From: Paenibacillus antibioticophila
GTDB taxonomy: Bacteria; Bacillota; Bacilli; Paenibacillales; Paenibacillaceae
Assembly (NCBI RefSeq): GCF_000455265.1
Contig: NZ_HG005140.1
Location: 517,877-581,876, forward strand
Length of the DNA: 64,000 nucleotides
Reading direction: 5' to 3'
Position numbers and translations under genes: made by a program. Within the stretch, counting starts at the first letter, position 1, and each line of letters opens with the position of its first letter. Below the pieces are notes generated by a model. The model saw only the letters and a list, made by a program, of their open reading frames with translations, was not told where the DNA came from and ran no database searches. Positions 62,932 through 64,000 of this stretch are shown here, one piece after another.

Positions 62932-63267
62932 ATTATAGCCCTCCAATTAAATAAAGTTATATAAAACTTCCGAGAAGTTTATAGACCTCTTGCTTCCCCC
63001 TAATATTAGCAGTTTTATTTTATCTCTTCTTATAGTAGAGTCATACTCCAATAACTTTCGTATATATAATAAGAGAGCACTGAGGTTCATTATTCTGTGT
63101 CCGAATAAACAGGTCTTATTGATAGGATAATGTAACAGAGTATCAGATTCGTCCAACATCACCCTAAAAAATATTTAGAATGGGCGGCTTCATAAATCAA
63201 CAAGCCGTCATGTAAAACTAACGTTTTTTCCATTCATCATCATACTCGTCAAGAACCAGTGGCATAA
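62932..63267. other. Gene-free A/T-rich gap, no supportable feature
   Basis: A short open frame (62947-63162, minus strand) exists here, but it has only a weak AGGG ahead of its GTG/ATG start, no recognisable motif and runs straight into the next start. I do not accept it as a gene. It could be the remains of one. No promoter or terminator of good quality is seen. Confidence 0.5.
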
Positions 63268-63999
63268 TCAGTCCCGATGACTCTCGTTTTTTTGTATTTC
63301 TTCTTCGTTAATACCCAGTGATAAATAGATTAAGGCGGCTCTAGCTAGTCTTAAGATGTTCATTGTCATAGCTTCAAACTGATCACGTGATACAGAATAC
63401 GCAAGTGTATCCTCAAAGGGATCATGATAGTTGTCATCGGAACGACTGACGAAGTATTCATGAACTTTTACATACTTATGTTCAAGATGATTCCGCAAAG
63501 CACTCATGTTCCGTGAGTTCGGATCAATTGCTTCCCTAAATTCAAAATCTTTATAATACAAATCTAGCGACAACCAGTATAGACCTCTAAGCGACCAATT
63601 TTTTCGACAGATAAATTCTTCACGAAGTCCAAGCTTCTGCTCCCGCTTTTTAAACCATAGTGTTCTAAAATTAACTTTATCTTGAGGTATTTGTAATTCC
63701 AAATAATCATTTATAAAGTACGCAATCTTATCGAATAAAGAGTACGCGATTCGGTATGCTGATGCCATTTGTTGAATACTAAAACCATAGACAGGATAAT
63801 CCAATGTATTATATAAATAAACGTCCTTATCGGATAGGTGAGTGGAACCCTTACTTATCTTCAACCCTTCATACACTAACCAACGAGCATAAACATACTC
63901 CTGTTTTAAAGCATTGTAAAAGCCATGGTAAATTGGCCCCTCGCTCTCCGCATTATCCCGTATTCGGATACTTGGGCATGTTAATATATCATTATTTGC
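63268..63999 (-). CDS. HEPN-domain protein, LA2681-like (truncated by window edge)
   Basis: At least 243 residues; the frame is open to the window edge, so the N-terminus is missing. Visible parts are EGPIYHGFYNALKQEYVYAR and LVYEGLKI, then IQQMASAYRIAYSLFDKIAY and LRNHLEHKYVKVHEYF. The last segment holds the HEPN catalytic motif R-x4-H (Arg-Asn-His-Leu-Glu-His). The overall pattern fits the LA2681 family of HEPN proteins (PF18733). HEPN proteins are typically RNases in toxin-antitoxin and phage-defence systems. It lies upstream of the membrane protein and McrBC-like genes on the same strand, with a 336-base gap. A GTG at 63876 is inside the real gene and is not its start. Confidence 0.75.
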   Translation of the reverse strand, partial: ANNDILTCPSIRIRDNAESEGPIYHGFYNALKQEYVYARWLVYEGLKISKGSTHLSDKDVYLYNTLDYPVYGFSIQQMASAYRIAYSLFDKIAYFINDYLELQIPQDKVNFRTLWFKKREQKLGLREEFICRKNWSLRGLYWLSLDLYYKDFEFREAIDPNSRNMSALRNHLEHKYVKVHEYFVSRSDDNYHDPFEDTLAYSVSRDQFEAMTMNILRLARAALIYLSLGINEEEIQKNESHRD

Positions 64000-64000
64000 A

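Noticed and set aside
62947-63162. Small open frame of 71 codons upstream of the membrane protein
   Set aside because: It has no good ribosome binding site, no recognisable motif and no similarity that I can see.

Overview
The window looks like a chromosomal segment of a Paenibacillus-type Firmicute (order Bacillales). The signs are strong AGGAGG-like ribosome binding sites, TTG and GTG starts, YesM/YesN-like two-component pairs next to CUT1 sugar transporters, an SLH-anchored multidomain exoenzyme, OpuAC, MscL, YitT/YczE proteins and a YdjO-like cold-inducible protein. No rRNA, tRNA or CRISPR array was seen. Most genes lie on the minus strand.

Layout. (1) 1-8080: a glycan locus with a truncated FAD oxidoreductase, a GH130 enzyme, two CUT1 permeases, a solute-binding lipoprotein, an AraC-type response regulator and its sensor kinase. 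(2) 8518-14937: a 2139-residue secreted, S-layer-anchored protein that joins an endonuclease/exonuclease/phosphatase-fold domain to a PL8 polysaccharide lyase, with two F5/8C, two Fn3 and three SLH domains. (3) 15010-19196: a YitT membrane protein, then a MacB-like ABC ATPase with an FtsX-type permease behind a TetR-like operator. (4) 19462-29225: an arabinoside locus with GH43, GH127, two permeases, a binding lipoprotein, kinase and regulator. Neither sugar locus has its own ATPase, so both probably share a housekeeping MsmX-like ATPase. (5) 29258-42221: accessory genes (papain-like hydrolase, XRE/DUF2975 pair, Doc/AbrB toxin-antitoxin, GH94 phosphorylase, GrpB, serine hydrolase, ABC transporter remnant, orphan OpuAC, MetE-like enzyme, tandem HI0933-type flavoproteins) with three copies of a MITE-like hairpin element. 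(6) 42434-46880: YdjO-like protein, cold shock protein, an unrecognised 653-residue glycine-zipper protein, MscL, a 340-base repeat element and a putative sensor membrane protein. (7) 47015-55323: a self-contained beta-glucoside PTS (EI, HPr, YczE-like protein, GH1, EIIA, EIIC, EIIB) with a divergent PRD regulator. (8) 55461-57331: a secreted FAD oxidoreductase and a DUF6809 protein. (9) 57508-end: an A/T-rich putative defence island with a DUF2357/PD-(D/E)XK nuclease, a McrB-like AAA+ ATPase, an orphan membrane protein and a HEPN (LA2681-like) protein that runs off the window.

How it works together. The cell appears equipped to break glycans outside (the SLH lyase), import oligosaccharides through two kinase-regulated CUT1 systems and one PTS, and split them inside by hydrolysis (GH43, GH127, GH1) or phosphorolysis (GH130, GH94). 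Cre-like sites in front of three of these units suggest CcpA control. The main surprises are the phosphodiesterase-lyase fusion, a GH1 enzyme with Gln in place of the acid/base Glu, the glycine-zipper protein, several hairpin repeat families and the defence island at the right edge.
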